From the NCBI GenBank assembly GCA_000831005.1, contig CP007152.1:1178001-1242000 (forward strand): a stretch of DNA of 64,000 nucleotides, written 5' to 3'. The translations under genes and the position numbers were made by a program. Source of the stretch: Marinobacter salarius. GTDB taxonomy: Bacteria > Pseudomonadota > Gammaproteobacteria > Pseudomonadales > Oleiphilaceae. Under the pieces are notes generated by a model. That model was given only the letters and a program-made list of their open reading frames with translations, ran no database searches and had not been told where the DNA came from. The first letter of the stretch is position 1. Each line of letters opens with the position of its first letter. Positions 55,051 to 64,000 of the stretch are shown here, one piece after another.

Positions 55051-55949
55051 TTATTCTTCGTCAGTCTGGCGTTTGATCCACGCCAGCACATGTTCCGAGG
55101 GTACCCTCTGTAAGCCAGGGGGCTGCCAGTCGGTCAACTCTCCCTGGCCCAGGACCAGCAACCCCCCGGGCGCCAGCCGCTCTGCAAGCCTTTTCACGAT
55201 TTCCCGCCGGCGCCAGCGCCGGAAATAAATCAGCAGGTTCTGGCAGAAGATAATGTTCATTCCATGCATCGGAGCGTGTTTCAGATCCAGCACGTTCAGC
55301 CTGGTGAAACACACCCGCTCCCGGATGCTTTCTATAATCTCGACGTTGTTCCGTTCCGCCGGCCGGAAATACCGGGCTTTCATGGCGTCATCCATTCCCA
55401 TCAGCTTGCGGGCACTGAACAGGCCTGACTGGGCCTTGTCGATGGCCGGTTTACTGATGTCAGAGCCGGTAACGCCAAACAATGGTTGTAGCGACAACCC
55501 CTCCATACTCTCATTCAGCAGCATGGCCAGCGTGTAGGGTTCCTCGCCGGTGGAACATCCCACACTCCAGGCTTCCAGGGGGCGCCGTTTCAGCGTCTCC
55601 CGGGGCCGGGTAAGCACATAGTCAGACACCAGCCGGAAGGCATCCGGATCCCGGAAGAACCGGGTTTCCTGAACCGTCAGCCGATCCACCAGGGTGGACC
55701 ATTCAACGACAGCGTCCGGGCCGGATACGATCTTCTCGTAATAGGCTGATAACTACTGCAACCAATCTCCCGCATGCGGATCCCGAGGTTGGTCTCGAGA
55801 AACGATTTGCGCTCGGAAGACAGGGTAATGCCGGTACGATGCTCAAGCAGCGTCTGCCACTGGTTGAACTGCGCCTCGTCCATATCGGGAAGTCGGCGCA
55901 GTGACCAGATGCCTTCGGCGGGTGACAGATGGTTGCGTGTTTCAGCCAT
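55051..55949 (-). CDS. pilK: Chemoreceptor methyltransferase PilK (CheR-like, one frameshift)
   Basis: SAM-dependent methyltransferase that adds methyl groups to glutamates of PilJ. N-terminal CheR helical domain: FNQWQTLLEHRTGITLSSER then LETNLGIRMREIG. The SAM site is PLEAWSVGCSTGEEPYTLAM, with ETRFFRDPDAFR and MNIIFCQNLLIYF completing the CheR fold. The frame breaks near 55752, where one restored base yields YYEKIVSGPDAVVEWSTLV; the corrected product has 299 residues. The chpA ATG follows its stop by 11 bases. Confidence 0.9.
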
Positions 55950-55976
55950 AAACTGTCAGCAGCCTCGCAGCGGTTG

Positions 55977-58052
55977 TCAGCTCACCACCGGTACGTCGCT
56001 GTCTTCCTCTTCTTCCTGATCGGCCGACTCTTCCTCGGGCAGTGTGAAGCCCGCAACAGAGGACCGCAGTTCAGACGCCATCTCTGCCAGGTTACCGATA
56101 GACTTCGCGGTCGCGTTGGTACCGGAGGACGTCTGCGAGGTGATTTCCTGGATGACGTTCATGGTGTTGGAAATGTGCGCCGCAGAGGACGACTGCTGAC
56201 GGGCGGCGTTGGAAATGTTCTGGATCAATTCCGCCAGGGACATGGAAACGTTCTCGATTTCCTCGAGCGCAATACCCGCGTCCTGTGCCAGACGTGCACC
56301 ACGGACCACCTCGGCGGTGGTGTGTTCCATGGAGATAACAGCTTCGTTGGTGTCTGACTGGATCGTCTTAACCAGTGCCTCAATCTGCTTGGTTGCTGCA
56401 GAGGAGCGTTCCGCCAGTCGCTGAACTTCGTCCGCAACCACCGCGAAGCCCCGGCCTGCGTCACCGGCCATGGAGGCCTGGATCGCGGCGTTCAGGGACA
56501 GGATGTTGGTTTGGTCGGCGATGTCGTTGATCAGGGATACGATGTCACCGATTTCCTGGGAAGATTCACCCAGGCGCTTGATCCGTTTGGAGGTTTCCTG
56601 GATCTGCTCACGGATGTTGTCCATGCCGCGGATGGTGTTCTGTACCACTTCCGCGCCTTTCTTCGCGATCGCAACCGACCGTTCCGCAACCGCGGAGGAT
56701 TCAGCCGCGTTGGAAGATACCTGGTCGATGGACACGGCCATCTCGTTCACAGCGGCAGAGGCGCCGGCAATTTCCTGGGCCTGGTGCTCGGAAGCGTCCG
56801 CCAGGTGCATTGCTGTGGCCTGGGTTTCCTGGGCGGCTGACGCTACCCGTACCGCAGTACCACGGATCGCCTGTACCAGTCCGCGCATCTGGTCGATCGC
56901 GTAGTTGATGGAGTCGGCGATAGCACCGGTGAAGTCCTCGGTTACCGTGGCCTCCGTGGTCAAGTCACCATCCGCCAGGTCAGCCAGTTCGTCCAGCAGT
57001 CGCAGGATCGCGTTCTGGTTCTGCTCGTTCTGTTCCTGGGTCGTTGCCAGACGCTCCTGGGCTTCGCGGTAGAGCACCACACCGATCATCACAACGATAC
57101 CGACCATCGCGGCCAGGATGATGAACGCCAGCGTGGGGCTGACGAAACGGGATCCGGCCTGGCCGGTGAATTTCTCGGACAGAACTGACAGTTCGTCCAG
57201 CAGAACCTGTGAGTTCTGGAAGATGTCGCTGGCCGCAGTACGCACCTTGAAGAGGTCGGGAGAGGCTTCAAGGATGGCGTCTACGTTCTGGGAAACGAAT
57301 TCAAACAGTTCGCCAACGGCTTCCAGGCCGTAGATGGCATCTTCATCGTTTACCTGGGAGATGCCCATGGCCGGGTTGCCATTGACCTGGCCGTCTAGAA
57401 CCCGGCCAAACAGGCTGGCGTCGCGGCCAAACCGGTCAGCGGCGATAACCGCGTCTTCGTCACCGGAAAGTACGTTGTTGACTGAGCGCACAATCCGTTC
57501 CGCCAGCAGGGACTGGCGCTGTGCCAGTGCGATCTGTTCAGCGGGTGCGTTGTTATCCAGCAGGATCTGAACGATGTCGTCGTATTCCACCTGCAACTGC
57601 GGAATGGTTTCGTTCAGGGTCCGTGCCACTTCGTGGAGGCCGAGTACCGCGTCCTGGGTGGACAGGATGCTGTCGGCGTTGTCACGAACCGATTCCCAGG
57701 TCGCCTGCACGTTGCTGTCCTGTGCAACCTCGCTTGGGGGCAGGCCGGTTTCCGGATTACCGTCAACTACATAGCCCCACAACCGTTCGAACTCGTCACG
57801 GGAACGTCGCAGTGCGTCGAACGCTGACGCGGTACCACCGGCGGCTTCCGTCGCGTTTTTCGCGATTTCCTGAGACAGCACCCTCAGTTCGGCTGAGTGA
57901 GCGATGTATTCCTGATCGTTCTGGCTGTCCCGATTGATAATGAACAGCACCGCAACGAGCAGGACGGTCAATGCGATCAGCGCGGCAATCAGGCCGGCAA
58001 CCAGTTTGTTGCCTCCCTGTCCCATACTGAGTCTTCCGGCTCTATTTTTCAT
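55977..58052 (-). CDS. pilJ: Type IV pilus methyl-accepting chemoreceptor PilJ
   Basis: Methyl-accepting chemotaxis protein of 691 residues. Two membrane helices (LVAGLIAALIALTVLLVAVL and PTLAFIILAAMVGIVVMIGV) flank a periplasmic domain with two PilJ-type four-helix modules (residues about 40-310; both PilJ repeats contain the LSQEIAKNATEA-like helix). A HAMP follows, then the cytoplasmic coiled coil with the signalling tip DIADQTNILSLNAAIQASMA and GRGFAVVADEVQRLAERS. It lacks the C-terminal pentapeptide for CheR/CheB docking. It senses pilus retraction or surface contact in relatives. The frame is intact. Confidence 0.95.
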   Translation of the reverse strand: MKNRAGRLSMGQGGNKLVAGLIAALIALTVLLVAVLFIINRDSQNDQEYIAHSAELRVLSQEIAKNATEAAGGTASAFDALRRSRDEFERLWGYVVDGNPETGLPPSEVAQDSNVQATWESVRDNADSILSTQDAVLGLHEVARTLNETIPQLQVEYDDIVQILLDNNAPAEQIALAQRQSLLAERIVRSVNNVLSGDEDAVIAADRFGRDASLFGRVLDGQVNGNPAMGISQVNDEDAIYGLEAVGELFEFVSQNVDAILEASPDLFKVRTAASDIFQNSQVLLDELSVLSEKFTGQAGSRFVSPTLAFIILAAMVGIVVMIGVVLYREAQERLATTQEQNEQNQNAILRLLDELADLADGDLTTEATVTEDFTGAIADSINYAIDQMRGLVQAIRGTAVRVASAAQETQATAMHLADASEHQAQEIAGASAAVNEMAVSIDQVSSNAAESSAVAERSVAIAKKGAEVVQNTIRGMDNIREQIQETSKRIKRLGESSQEIGDIVSLINDIADQTNILSLNAAIQASMAGDAGRGFAVVADEVQRLAERSSAATKQIEALVKTIQSDTNEAVISMEHTTAEVVRGARLAQDAGIALEEIENVSMSLAELIQNISNAARQQSSSAAHISNTMNVIQEITSQTSSGTNATAKSIGNLAEMASELRSSVAGFTLPEEESADQEEEEDSDVPVVS

Positions 58053-58143
58053 TTTCTGGCTCCCGGCCTCTTCGTAATAGTGGCAAGTTTGTTTCTGCGG
58101 GCGTTGGGCAGGCGGGAAGATGTTCCTGCCAATGTCACCACCC

Positions 58144-58689
58144 TTACCATTGCGCTACATCCAGGAAGCGTTCGTCACCGAGAAGCTCGGCGGCGGAAAA
58201 CACTTTCCAGACTTCCTCGTTACGCTCGTAGCCGCCATTCACAAACGGCTGAACGCTTGCAGGCACATCCTGTGGCGATGCCACGAAGCTGTCCACTGCG
58301 AAATACTGCATGCCTGAGACGCTGTCGACCACCAGGCCACTGAATACGTCCCCCTGTTCGACAACCAGCACCCTGCGCTCGCGGGTGCTGCGAGAAGAAC
58401 GGGGAACTTCAAAAAAGCCGGCAAGGTCGACCAGTGGCAGGAGGCGGCCACGCACGTTGGCAGCGCCCATCATAAACGGATGAACCCCCGGTATGTGGGT
58501 ATAGCGGGGGACATGGAGAATTTCAGTGACTTCACCCATGGGCGCTACGTAACGCTCACCCGCCAGAACAAATCCGATTCCGTTCCAGAGTTCAACGGCT
58601 TCCTGTTGTTCCGGCAGACCGGCAGCCATGGCACGGCTGCGTCGGGCGATATCCGTCAGAACGGCAAAAGGGGCGGCCTGGGCGGACAT
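58144..58689 (-). CDS. pilI: CheW-like adaptor PilI
   Basis: CheW-domain protein of 181 residues linking PilJ to ChpA. Seen: GIGFVLAGERYVAPMGEVTE, IPGVHPFMMGAANVRGRLLP, LVDLAGFFEVPRSS, RRVLVVEQGDVFSGLVVDSV. ATG 58689 has GGAG upstream. It lies between pilH and pilJ in the canonical order. Confidence 0.93.
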   Translation of the reverse strand: MSAQAAPFAVLTDIARRSRAMAAGLPEQQEAVELWNGIGFVLAGERYVAPMGEVTEILHVPRYTHIPGVHPFMMGAANVRGRLLPLVDLAGFFEVPRSSRSTRERRVLVVEQGDVFSGLVVDSVSGMQYFAVDSFVASPQDVPASVQPFVNGGYERNEEVWKVFSAAELLGDERFLDVAQW

Positions 58690-58709
58690 GCTTACTCCAC
58701 GGTTGGGGA

Positions 58710-59072
58710 TCAGGCAATCAGGCTATTGATTGTTTTGATCAGGTCGTCTTCAACGACAGGTTTGACGAGGTAACCCTTTGCACCCTGGCGTGTTCCCCAT
58801 ACGCGGTCTGTTTCCTGATCCTTGGTGGTGACAATCACCACCGGAATGGAAGCGGTTTCCGGGGCGCGGGTCAATTGACGAGTTGCCTGGAAGCCGTTCA
58901 GGCCGGGCATGACGACGTCCATCAGGACCAGATCTGGTGTTTCAGCGCGTGCCTTGGCAACGCCGTCGGCGCCGTTGTCAGCGGTCAGCACTTCGTGCTT
59001 GTGCTTTTCCAGAATGGTCGAGATTTTCTTAACCTCGGTCGGGGAATCATCAACAATCAGAATGCGGGCCAT
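58710..59072 (-). CDS. pilH: Response regulator PilH
   Basis: Single-domain CheY-like receiver of 120 residues: ARILIVDDSPTEVKKISTIL (acidic pair), LVLMDVVMPGLNGFQATRQL (phospho-acceptor aspartate), IPVVIVTTKDQETDRVWG (Thr switch) and GYLVKPVVEDDL (Lys). In Pseudomonas PilH counteracts PilG, affecting retraction and cAMP. The start is ATG 59072 with GAGGACA upstream. Confidence 0.95.
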   Translation of the reverse strand: MARILIVDDSPTEVKKISTILEKHKHEVLTADNGADGVAKARAETPDLVLMDVVMPGLNGFQATRQLTRAPETASIPVVIVTTKDQETDRVWGTRQGAKGYLVKPVVEDDLIKTINSLIA

Positions 59073-59104
59073 GGTGTCCTCAATAGTTCTTTGCTGCAGC
59101 AGTT

Positions 59105-59497
59105 TTATTGTTCCGCCTGGGGAACATACTGGCGAATCGTGTTTAGAAGCTCGTCCTTGCTGAACGGTTTGGTCAGATACTGGTCTGAACCGACAATCCG
59201 GCCTTTGGCCTTGTCGAACAGTCCGTCTTTACTGGAGAGCATGATGACCGGCGTCTTTTTGAAAGAGGAGTTGTTCTTGATCAGTGCGCAGGTCTGGTAG
59301 CCGTCCAACCGGGGCATCATGATATCGACGAAAATGATATTGGGTTGGGAATCGGCGATTTTCGCCAGAGCGTCAAAGCCATCCGTTGCGGTAATGACTT
59401 CGCAACCGACTTTCTTAAGAAGGGTTTCGGCGGTGCGACGAATGGTCTTGCTGTCGTCGATCACCATAATCTTCAGATTCTCGAAGTTGTCATCCAT
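59105..59497 (-). CDS. pilG: Response regulator PilG
   Basis: CheY-like single-domain receiver of 130 residues, first gene of the Pil-Chp operon: LKIMVIDDSKTIRRTAETLL, NIIFVDIMMPRLDGYQTCAL (phospho-acceptor), TPVIMLSSKDGLFDKAK (Ser switch), DQYLTKPFSKDELL (Lys). PilG activates pilus extension and polarity in relatives. The long gap before gshB (59498-59792) must hold the operon promoter. Confidence 0.95.
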   Translation of the reverse strand: MDDNFENLKIMVIDDSKTIRRTAETLLKKVGCEVITATDGFDALAKIADSQPNIIFVDIMMPRLDGYQTCALIKNNSSFKKTPVIMLSSKDGLFDKAKGRIVGSDQYLTKPFSKDELLNTIRQYVPQAEQ

Positions 59498-59792
59498 TGT
59501 CCAACTGCCTTGCGCTCAGCGACTGTCGTTATTTTCAACCGGGGTTTTTAACACAAACATTAACGATGTTCTATAAATCCCGCTCATTTATAGAGTATTG
59601 GCGGCCGGATAAAAAGTATAACTTTGTGACCAAATGTACTTCTGCCCGGAAAGTCACGTAATTGATACGGGATTTCTCCGGATGCATTCGCGGCTCGGGT
59701 ACAATACCATCTGTGTCCACAGCATAGCACTTATTCCCAGGATCGCTCTGCAGACCGGTTCGTGTTTTCAACCTTTTACCTGGCGAGGCAAT
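59498..59792. other. Divergent intergenic region between pilG and gshB
   Basis: This region of 295 bases is AT-richer than the genes beside it (for example 59605-59640). It should contain both promoters. Several TTGA/TATA-like hexamers are present, but none forms a convincing spaced pair by eye. No gene visible. The in-frame extension of gshB upstream of 59793 lacks a ribosome site. Confidence 0.45.
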
Positions 59793-60738
59793 ATGACAGT
59801 CCGACTCGGCATCGTGATGGACCCCATCGAAAAGATCCATTTCAAGAAAGACAGCTCTCTGGCCATGTTGCTGGCGGCGCAGAAGCGGGGCTGGGAAATC
59901 GAGTACATGGAGCTACCGGACCTGTACCTCAAGGGCGGACAGGCGAGGGCGCGAACCCGTGACCTGACCGTACACCTGGACCCACAAGACTGGTTCGGTT
60001 TCGGTGGCGCCCAGGACCGGGCGCTTGGTGATCTTGACGTCATTCTGATGCGTCAGGACCCACCGGTGGACCGGGAGTTCCTGATGGCCACGTTCATTCT
60101 GGAAATTGCCGAGCAGCAGGGCGCCCTGGTGGTCAATCCGGCTTCCACGCTGCGGGATTGTAACGAAAAGCTGTTCGCCGCCCAGTTTGAGGACTGCACG
60201 CCGCCGTTGATCGTTACCCGCTCGGCTGAGCGACTCAAGGAATTCTACGCCGAGCATGGTGATGTCATCATGAAACCGGTGGACGGTATGGGCGGGCGCT
60301 CCATCTTCCGGGTCAAGGAAAACGACGACAACCTTGGGGTGATTATTGAAACCCTGACCAACTATGGCGCCCACCAGGCCATGGCGCAGAAATACATACC
60401 CGAGATCAAGCAGGGCGATAAACGCATCCTGCTGATTGACGGCGAGCCGATTCCCTACGCGCTTGCGCGTATCCCCTCGCAGGGTGAAAATCGTGGAAAC
60501 CTGGCCGCTGGCGGGCGAGGAGAGGGTCGTGAACTCACGGTACGCGATCGGGAGATCTGTGACCGTGTGGCGCCAGTGCTCAAGGAAAAAGCTCATTTTT
60601 GTCGGCATCGACGTCATCGGTGACTACCTCACTGAAATCAATGTCACCAGTCCCACCTGTATTCGGGAACTGGATGCCGCCTACGATATCGATATTTCCA
60701 GCCAGTTGCTGGATGCCATCGAGCGCCGTCTGAAATAA
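59793..60738 (+). CDS. gshB: Glutathione synthetase (one frameshift)
   Basis: ATP-grasp ligase joining gamma-glutamylcysteine and glycine, the second step of glutathione synthesis. ATG 59793 follows GAGG. Motifs: [76 protein letters not shown] (ATP-binding lysine and glycine loop) and [20 protein letters not shown]. The frame breaks near 60593: GGAAAAAG carries one A too many. After it comes [18 protein letters not shown] and [13 protein letters not shown], the expected end. Corrected length is 314 residues. The enzyme is surely intact in life. Confidence 0.94.
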
Positions 60739-60777
60739 TGACCTCCAGCCAGGTCTAACCGAGGGTAAATAGCAGGA

Positions 60778-61643
60778 ATGGCAGTACAGGTCAGCGATTT
60801 TGATCGGTTTTCGTTCACGCTCTTCATGGCGCTGGCGCTCCACGCCATCGTGGTGCTGGGTATTACCTTTGCGCCCGAGTCTCCGCGCTCCTCGGCTCAG
60901 ACCATGGAAATCACACTTTCCCAGTTTGACGACGAAACCGATCCGGAGGAGGCTGATTTCCTGGCCCAGACCAGCCAGAAAGGCAGTGGTACCGAGGATG
61001 AGCCGGTGGAGATGACCACGCCGCAGCCTTCCGACGTCAGCCAGCCGGAGGTCGCTGAGGTTCAGCCGGAACCTCCGTCTCGTGTTGAGCCCAGGCAAGA
61101 ACAGGAACAGCCGGTGGTGCAGACACAGGCTCAGAATGAACGCCAGGTATCAGAGCCCTCGGCAGCGGAACCCACATCGGAAGAGCCGCTACCGGTGAAG
61201 GAAAAGAAAAGCCTGATGGAGCGCAGCCTGGAAATTGCCAGTCTGGAGGCGCGGTTTGATCAGCAGCGCAGGGCCTACGCCAAGAAACCCCGGGTCATGA
61301 GGGTTACCGCGGCCTCGACGTTGAAATCGACCAATGCCTGGTACGTTCAGAACTGGGTCAGCAAGGTAACCCGTGTCGGCAATATCAACTATCCTACCGA
61401 GCCAGGCGAGCCGGAATCTATGGCACTCTGCGGATGCTGGTTTCCATGAGGGAGGATGGCACAATAAAGGAACTGGCTATACTCGAATCATCCGGCAGTA
61501 GTGTGCTTGATGATGCGGCAATACGCATCGTGAGAATGGCAGCACCTTTCGCGCCTTTCCCGGATGAGATGCGCGAGAATGTCGATGAACTGGAAATTAT
61601 CCGCACCTGGGTATTCGAACGGCGGGGGCTGACATCGGGATGA
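60778..61643 (+). CDS. tonB: TonB-family energy transducer (one frameshift)
   Basis: Energy-coupling protein linking the inner-membrane ExbBD motor to outer-membrane receptors. N-terminal anchor FTLFMALALHAIVVLGITFA, a Pro/Glu/Gln-rich periplasm-spanning stretch (residues about 60-150), and the TonB C-terminal domain: RVGNINYPTEPG, then after a break near 61410 GTLRMLVSMREDGTIKELAI and SSVLDDAAIRIVRMAAPFAP. One restored base gives 288 residues. No exbBD is adjacent. The position between gshB and yqgE is the same as in Pseudomonas (tonB3-like locus, linked there to twitching), which fits the neighbouring pil genes. Confidence 0.88.
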
Positions 61644-62206
61644 CAGCATCAAAACACTCTCCACACAGTCTGCGGCACCAGTTTCTGGTGGCGTCTCCTT
61701 ATTTGCAGGACCCACGTTTCCACGGTGCAGTGATCTATCTGTGCGAGCATTCGGATGAAGGCGCCCTGGGGCTGACGGTGAACCACCCTCTGGACATCCA
61801 CCTGGGGGAAATTCTGGAGCAGCTGGACATGGAGGGTGGCGAGCTCGACGTGCCAGTATACGGAGGCGGCCCGGTTCAGCCCGAGCGCGGGTTTGTGCTG
61901 CATTCCCCGGACGCAGGCTGGCAGAACACTGCGCAGGTGGCTGACGATGTCTTGCTGACCACCTCCCGTGACGTGCTGTCTGACATTGGTGCAGGCAGGG
62001 GGCCGAAAAATTACCTGGTGTGCCTGGGCTATGCCGGCTGGAGTGAGGGACAACTGGAAGAAGAGCTCTCCAGCAACGCCTGGCTGACCTGCCCCGCCAC
62101 CGCTGACATCCTGTTCAGGACACCCTGGGAAGACCGGTACCAGGCCGTGCTCAAGCTTATTGGCATTGATCTCAACCAGCTCAGTGAGTTTGTGGGCCAT
62201 GCCTGA
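61640..62206 (+). CDS. YqgE/AlgH family protein
   Basis: UPF0301 protein of 188 residues; the start overlaps the tonB stop by four bases. Family landmarks: LRHQFLVASPYLQDPRFHGA, VIYLCEHSDEGALGLTVNHP, VYGGGPVQPERGFVLHS, KNYLVCLGYAGWSEGQLEEE and NAWLTCPATADILF. It is cytoplasmic, of unknown function; in Pseudomonas AlgH influences alginate regulation. It forms an operon with ruvX, its stop lying inside the ruvX start region. Confidence 0.93.
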   Translation: MTASKHSPHSLRHQFLVASPYLQDPRFHGAVIYLCEHSDEGALGLTVNHPLDIHLGEILEQLDMEGGELDVPVYGGGPVQPERGFVLHSPDAGWQNTAQVADDVLLTTSRDVLSDIGAGRGPKNYLVCLGYAGWSEGQLEEELSSNAWLTCPATADILFRTPWEDRYQAVLKLIGIDLNQLSEFVGHA

Positions 62207-62639
62207 GGCTGGCAACCGGCGTGTAATGGCGTTTGATTTCGGTACCCGCCGGATCGGTGTGGCCAGTGGTCAGGAAATTCTGGGGACTGGCAAGCCTCTG
62301 ACCATGCTGCCGGCCCGTGATGGGGTTCCCGACTGGGAACAGATTGGTCGGCTGTTGAAAGAATGGCAGCCGGACCGGGTGCTGGTCGGCCTGCCCCTGA
62401 ACATGGATGACACTGAAAATGACATGTGTGCACGGGCGCGGAAATTTGGCAAACGCCTGCATGGTCGCTTTCACGTCGAGGTTGAGATGGTGGACGAACG
62501 TCTCACCAGTTTTGAGGCCAAGGGCGATGTAATGGCGTCCGGTGGCAGCCGTGATTTCGGTCGCGATGGCGTCGATGACCGCGCCGCCGTTCTGATTCTG
62601 GAAACCTGGTTTCACCAGCAGGAGTCTCGTTCGTCCTGA
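62199..62639 (+). CDS. ruvX: Putative Holliday junction resolvase / pre-16S rRNA nuclease YqgF
   Basis: RNase H-like fold nuclease of 146 residues. ATG 62199 overlaps the yqgE stop by eight bases. Motifs: MAFDFGTRRIGVASGQ with the first catalytic aspartate, DRVLVGLPLNMDDTEN, VEMVDERLTSFEAKG with the glutamate, and RDGVDDRAAVLILETWF with the last aspartate. In E. coli YqgF matures the 5' end of 16S rRNA. It is co-transcribed with yqgE and pyrR. Confidence 0.94.
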   Translation: MPEAGNRRVMAFDFGTRRIGVASGQEILGTGKPLTMLPARDGVPDWEQIGRLLKEWQPDRVLVGLPLNMDDTENDMCARARKFGKRLHGRFHVEVEMVDERLTSFEAKGDVMASGGSRDFGRDGVDDRAAVLILETWFHQQESRSS

Positions 62640-62671
62640 CCGGGCCCGGGCTGCTGACTATGGGGATTTAA

Positions 62672-63181
62672 ATGACTGCATTGCTTGAAATCGACCGGCT
62701 GCTGGATGACCTGGAAGCTGGCCTGCGCAAGAAACTGGAAGAGCGGGGCGTAACCTCCCCGGCGCTCATTGGCATTCGTACCGGTGGTGTCTGGCTGGCG
62801 GATGTCATGAGTAAACGCCTGGGTCTCCAGGAACCCTGGGGGGAACTGGATATTTCCTTCTACCGTGACGACTTCAGCCGCATAGGGCTGAACCCGAAAG
62901 TGAAGCCCTCCAGCCTGCCGTTCAGCACCGAAGACCGAGATATTATCCTGATCGATGACGTGATCATGAGCGGCCGTACCATTCGCGCGGCCATGAATGA
63001 AATCTTCGATTATGGCCGGCCGGCGAGTATCATCCTCGCCACGTTGGTGGATCTGGGCGCTCGGGAGCTGCCCGTTCAGCCAGATGTAACCGGACGGGTG
63101 CTTGCCCTGCAGTCGCATCAGCGTGTCAAACTGCGCGGGCCGGACCCACTGCACATAGAACTCCAGGAAACAGGCCACTAA
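62672..63181 (+). CDS. pyrR: Bifunctional pyr operon regulator / uracil phosphoribosyltransferase PyrR
   Basis: PyrR-family protein, 169 residues: [35 protein letters not shown], and the PRPP-binding loop [19 protein letters not shown]. In Bacillus PyrR binds the pyr leader RNA; in Gammaproteobacteria the regulatory role is less clear. It sits directly before pyrB (31 bases), in the usual pyrR-pyrB-pyrC order. I see no attenuator hairpin between the two genes. Confidence 0.94.
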   Translation: MTALLEIDRLLDDLEAGLRKKLEERGVTSPALIGIRTGGVWLADVMSKRLGLQEPWGELDISFYRDDFSRIGLNPKVKPSSLPFSTEDRDIILIDDVIMSGRTIRAAMNEIFDYGRPASIILATLVDLGARELPVQPDVTGRVLALQSHQRVKLRGPDPLHIELQETGH

Positions 63182-63212
63182 TCAGCGAACGCATAACATC
63201 AACAGGCGACCC

Positions 63213-64000
63213 ATGACGGCAACCGATCCCTCACAAACCTCCCTGCAGCTGACCGCGGACGGCCAGTTACGCCATTTCCTGACCCTCGACGGTCTGAACC
63301 GCGCGCTGCTGACGGAAATCCTGGATACCGCGGATTCGTTTATCGAAGTGGGGGAGCGCAGCATCAAGAAGGTGCCACTGCTGCGGGGTCGCACAGTGGT
63401 CAACCTGTTCTTCGAATCCAGTACCCGGACCCGCAGCACCTTCGAACTGGCCGCCAAACGGCTGTCCGCCGACGTGCTCAATCTGGACATCAACACGTCC
63501 GCAACGTCCAAGGGCGAATCCTTGTCGGACACACTGCTGAACCTGGAAGCCATGGCCAGCGATATGTTCGTGGTGCGCCATTCCCAGAGTGGTGCCCCCC
63601 ATTTTATCGCCGAGAGCGTTACCCCTGGAGTTGCCATTATTAATGCCGGCGACGGCCGCCACGCCCACCCAACCCAGGCCATGCTGGACATGCTCACCAT
63701 TCGCCAGCACAAGGGCGGATTTGAAGGCCTGAAAGTGGCGATTGTCGGTGATGTGCTGCACTCGAGGGTGGCCCGTTCCCAGATTCGTGCCCTGAATGAA
63801 CTGGCGCCGCTGAAGTGCGCGTTATTGCGCCCGCCACCCTGCTGCCAAGGGACGTTGAGAGCCTGGGGTGCACTGTGAATATGACATGACCCGGGGTATG
63901 AAGGATCTGGACGTGGTGATCATGCTGCGCCTTCAGAAAGAGCGCATGGAGGGTGCACTGCTGCCCAGCGAACGCGAGTTTTACCGGCTCTACGGCCTGA
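63213..64000 (+). CDS. pyrB: Aspartate carbamoyltransferase catalytic subunit, cut by window end (two frameshifts)
   Basis: Transcarbamylase of pyrimidine synthesis, condensing carbamoyl phosphate and aspartate. The N-terminal extension and [20 protein letters not shown] match the longer Pseudomonas-type PyrB. Carbamoyl phosphate site: [20 protein letters not shown]; then [20 protein letters not shown] and [19 protein letters not shown]. Breaks near 63806 (ACTGGCGCC should be ACTGGGCGCC) and near 63867 (GTGAATAT should be GTGGAATAT). Beyond them the sequence reads [20 protein letters not shown] and [20 protein letters not shown] in the correct frames. The gene runs off the end of the window. 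Confidence 0.93.

Noticed and set aside
60578..60600. Programmed frameshifting at the A-run in gshB
   Set aside because: gshB is not known to use frameshifting; one extra A is the simplest explanation given many similar breaks in the window.
1..64000. tRNA, rRNA, riboswitch, prophage or plasmid features
   Set aside because: I saw no tRNA-like cloverleaf with CCA-type ends, no rRNA blocks, no recognisable riboswitch leader and no phage or mobilisation genes; the pyrR-pyrB gap shows no attenuator.

Overview
The window is one continuous stretch of a Gammaproteobacterial chromosome of moderately high GC. Gene content and protein style suggest a Marinobacter-like marine heterotroph: FadE-type fat degradation, a PHA-synthase-like hydrolase, a full Pil-Chp chemosensory operon, many c-di-GMP proteins, and the block gshB-tonB-yqgE-ruvX-pyrR-pyrB directly beside pilG. 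The genus is inferred from content, not from an rRNA or tree. There are no rRNA or tRNA genes, insertion sequences, prophage genes or CRISPR arrays that I can see.

Layout: 0-3 kb is a branched-chain-amino-acid-type ABC importer (binding protein and two ATPases, minus strand), probably continuing beyond base 1. From 3 to 13.9 kb come fadE, an AEC carrier, a MalY/PatB C-S lyase, a secreted carbohydrate-binding-like protein, an EamA permease, a PEP-CTERM protein, an aspartoacylase-family protein with an exported leader, a Pmp3 peptide and a NUDIX/MBL pair that looks like one split fusion. From 13.9 to 30.1 kb are mixed metabolic genes, exoribonuclease II, a diguanylate cyclase and a merR-copA-small ORF-DUF411 copper operon. 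This part is studded with six copies of an unusual palindromic repeat. From 30.1 to 42.7 kb lie c-di-GMP genes (GGDEF/EAL, HD-GYP, GGDEF) around a cassette of an MBL hydrolase, a beta-solenoid/channel-like membrane protein, a FolK-like protein, FolM and FolE. At 42.7-46 kb are a PAS membrane sensor and zur-znuC-znuB. At 46-59.5 kb is pilGHIJK-chpABC, the type IV pilus chemosensory pathway, with a very large ChpA. From 59.8 kb to the end are gshB, tonB, yqgE, ruvX, pyrR and the start of pyrB.

Quality warning: about twenty genes, including pyrB, rnb, gshB and chpA, are split by single-base frameshifts, nearly all one-base losses and often in short G/C/A/T runs. In every complete split gene the total length returns to a multiple of three when the inferred missing or extra bases are corrected. 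I read these as sequence errors rather than real pseudogenes, and annotate each gene over its whole span with the break noted.

The most unusual items are: (1) the six-copy repeat, with a shared core of 53-57 nt holding two small ATGGAT-type hairpins, each copy closed by a 26-29 bp stem whose outer half is private to that locus; (2) the translationally coupled MBL hydrolase and solenoid/channel-like protein beside pterin genes; (3) a ChpA with seven intact and three degenerate Hpt-like motifs; (4) a 39-residue His-rich ORF nested between copA and DUF411; and (5) a LivF-type ATPase whose Walker A lysine is arginine.
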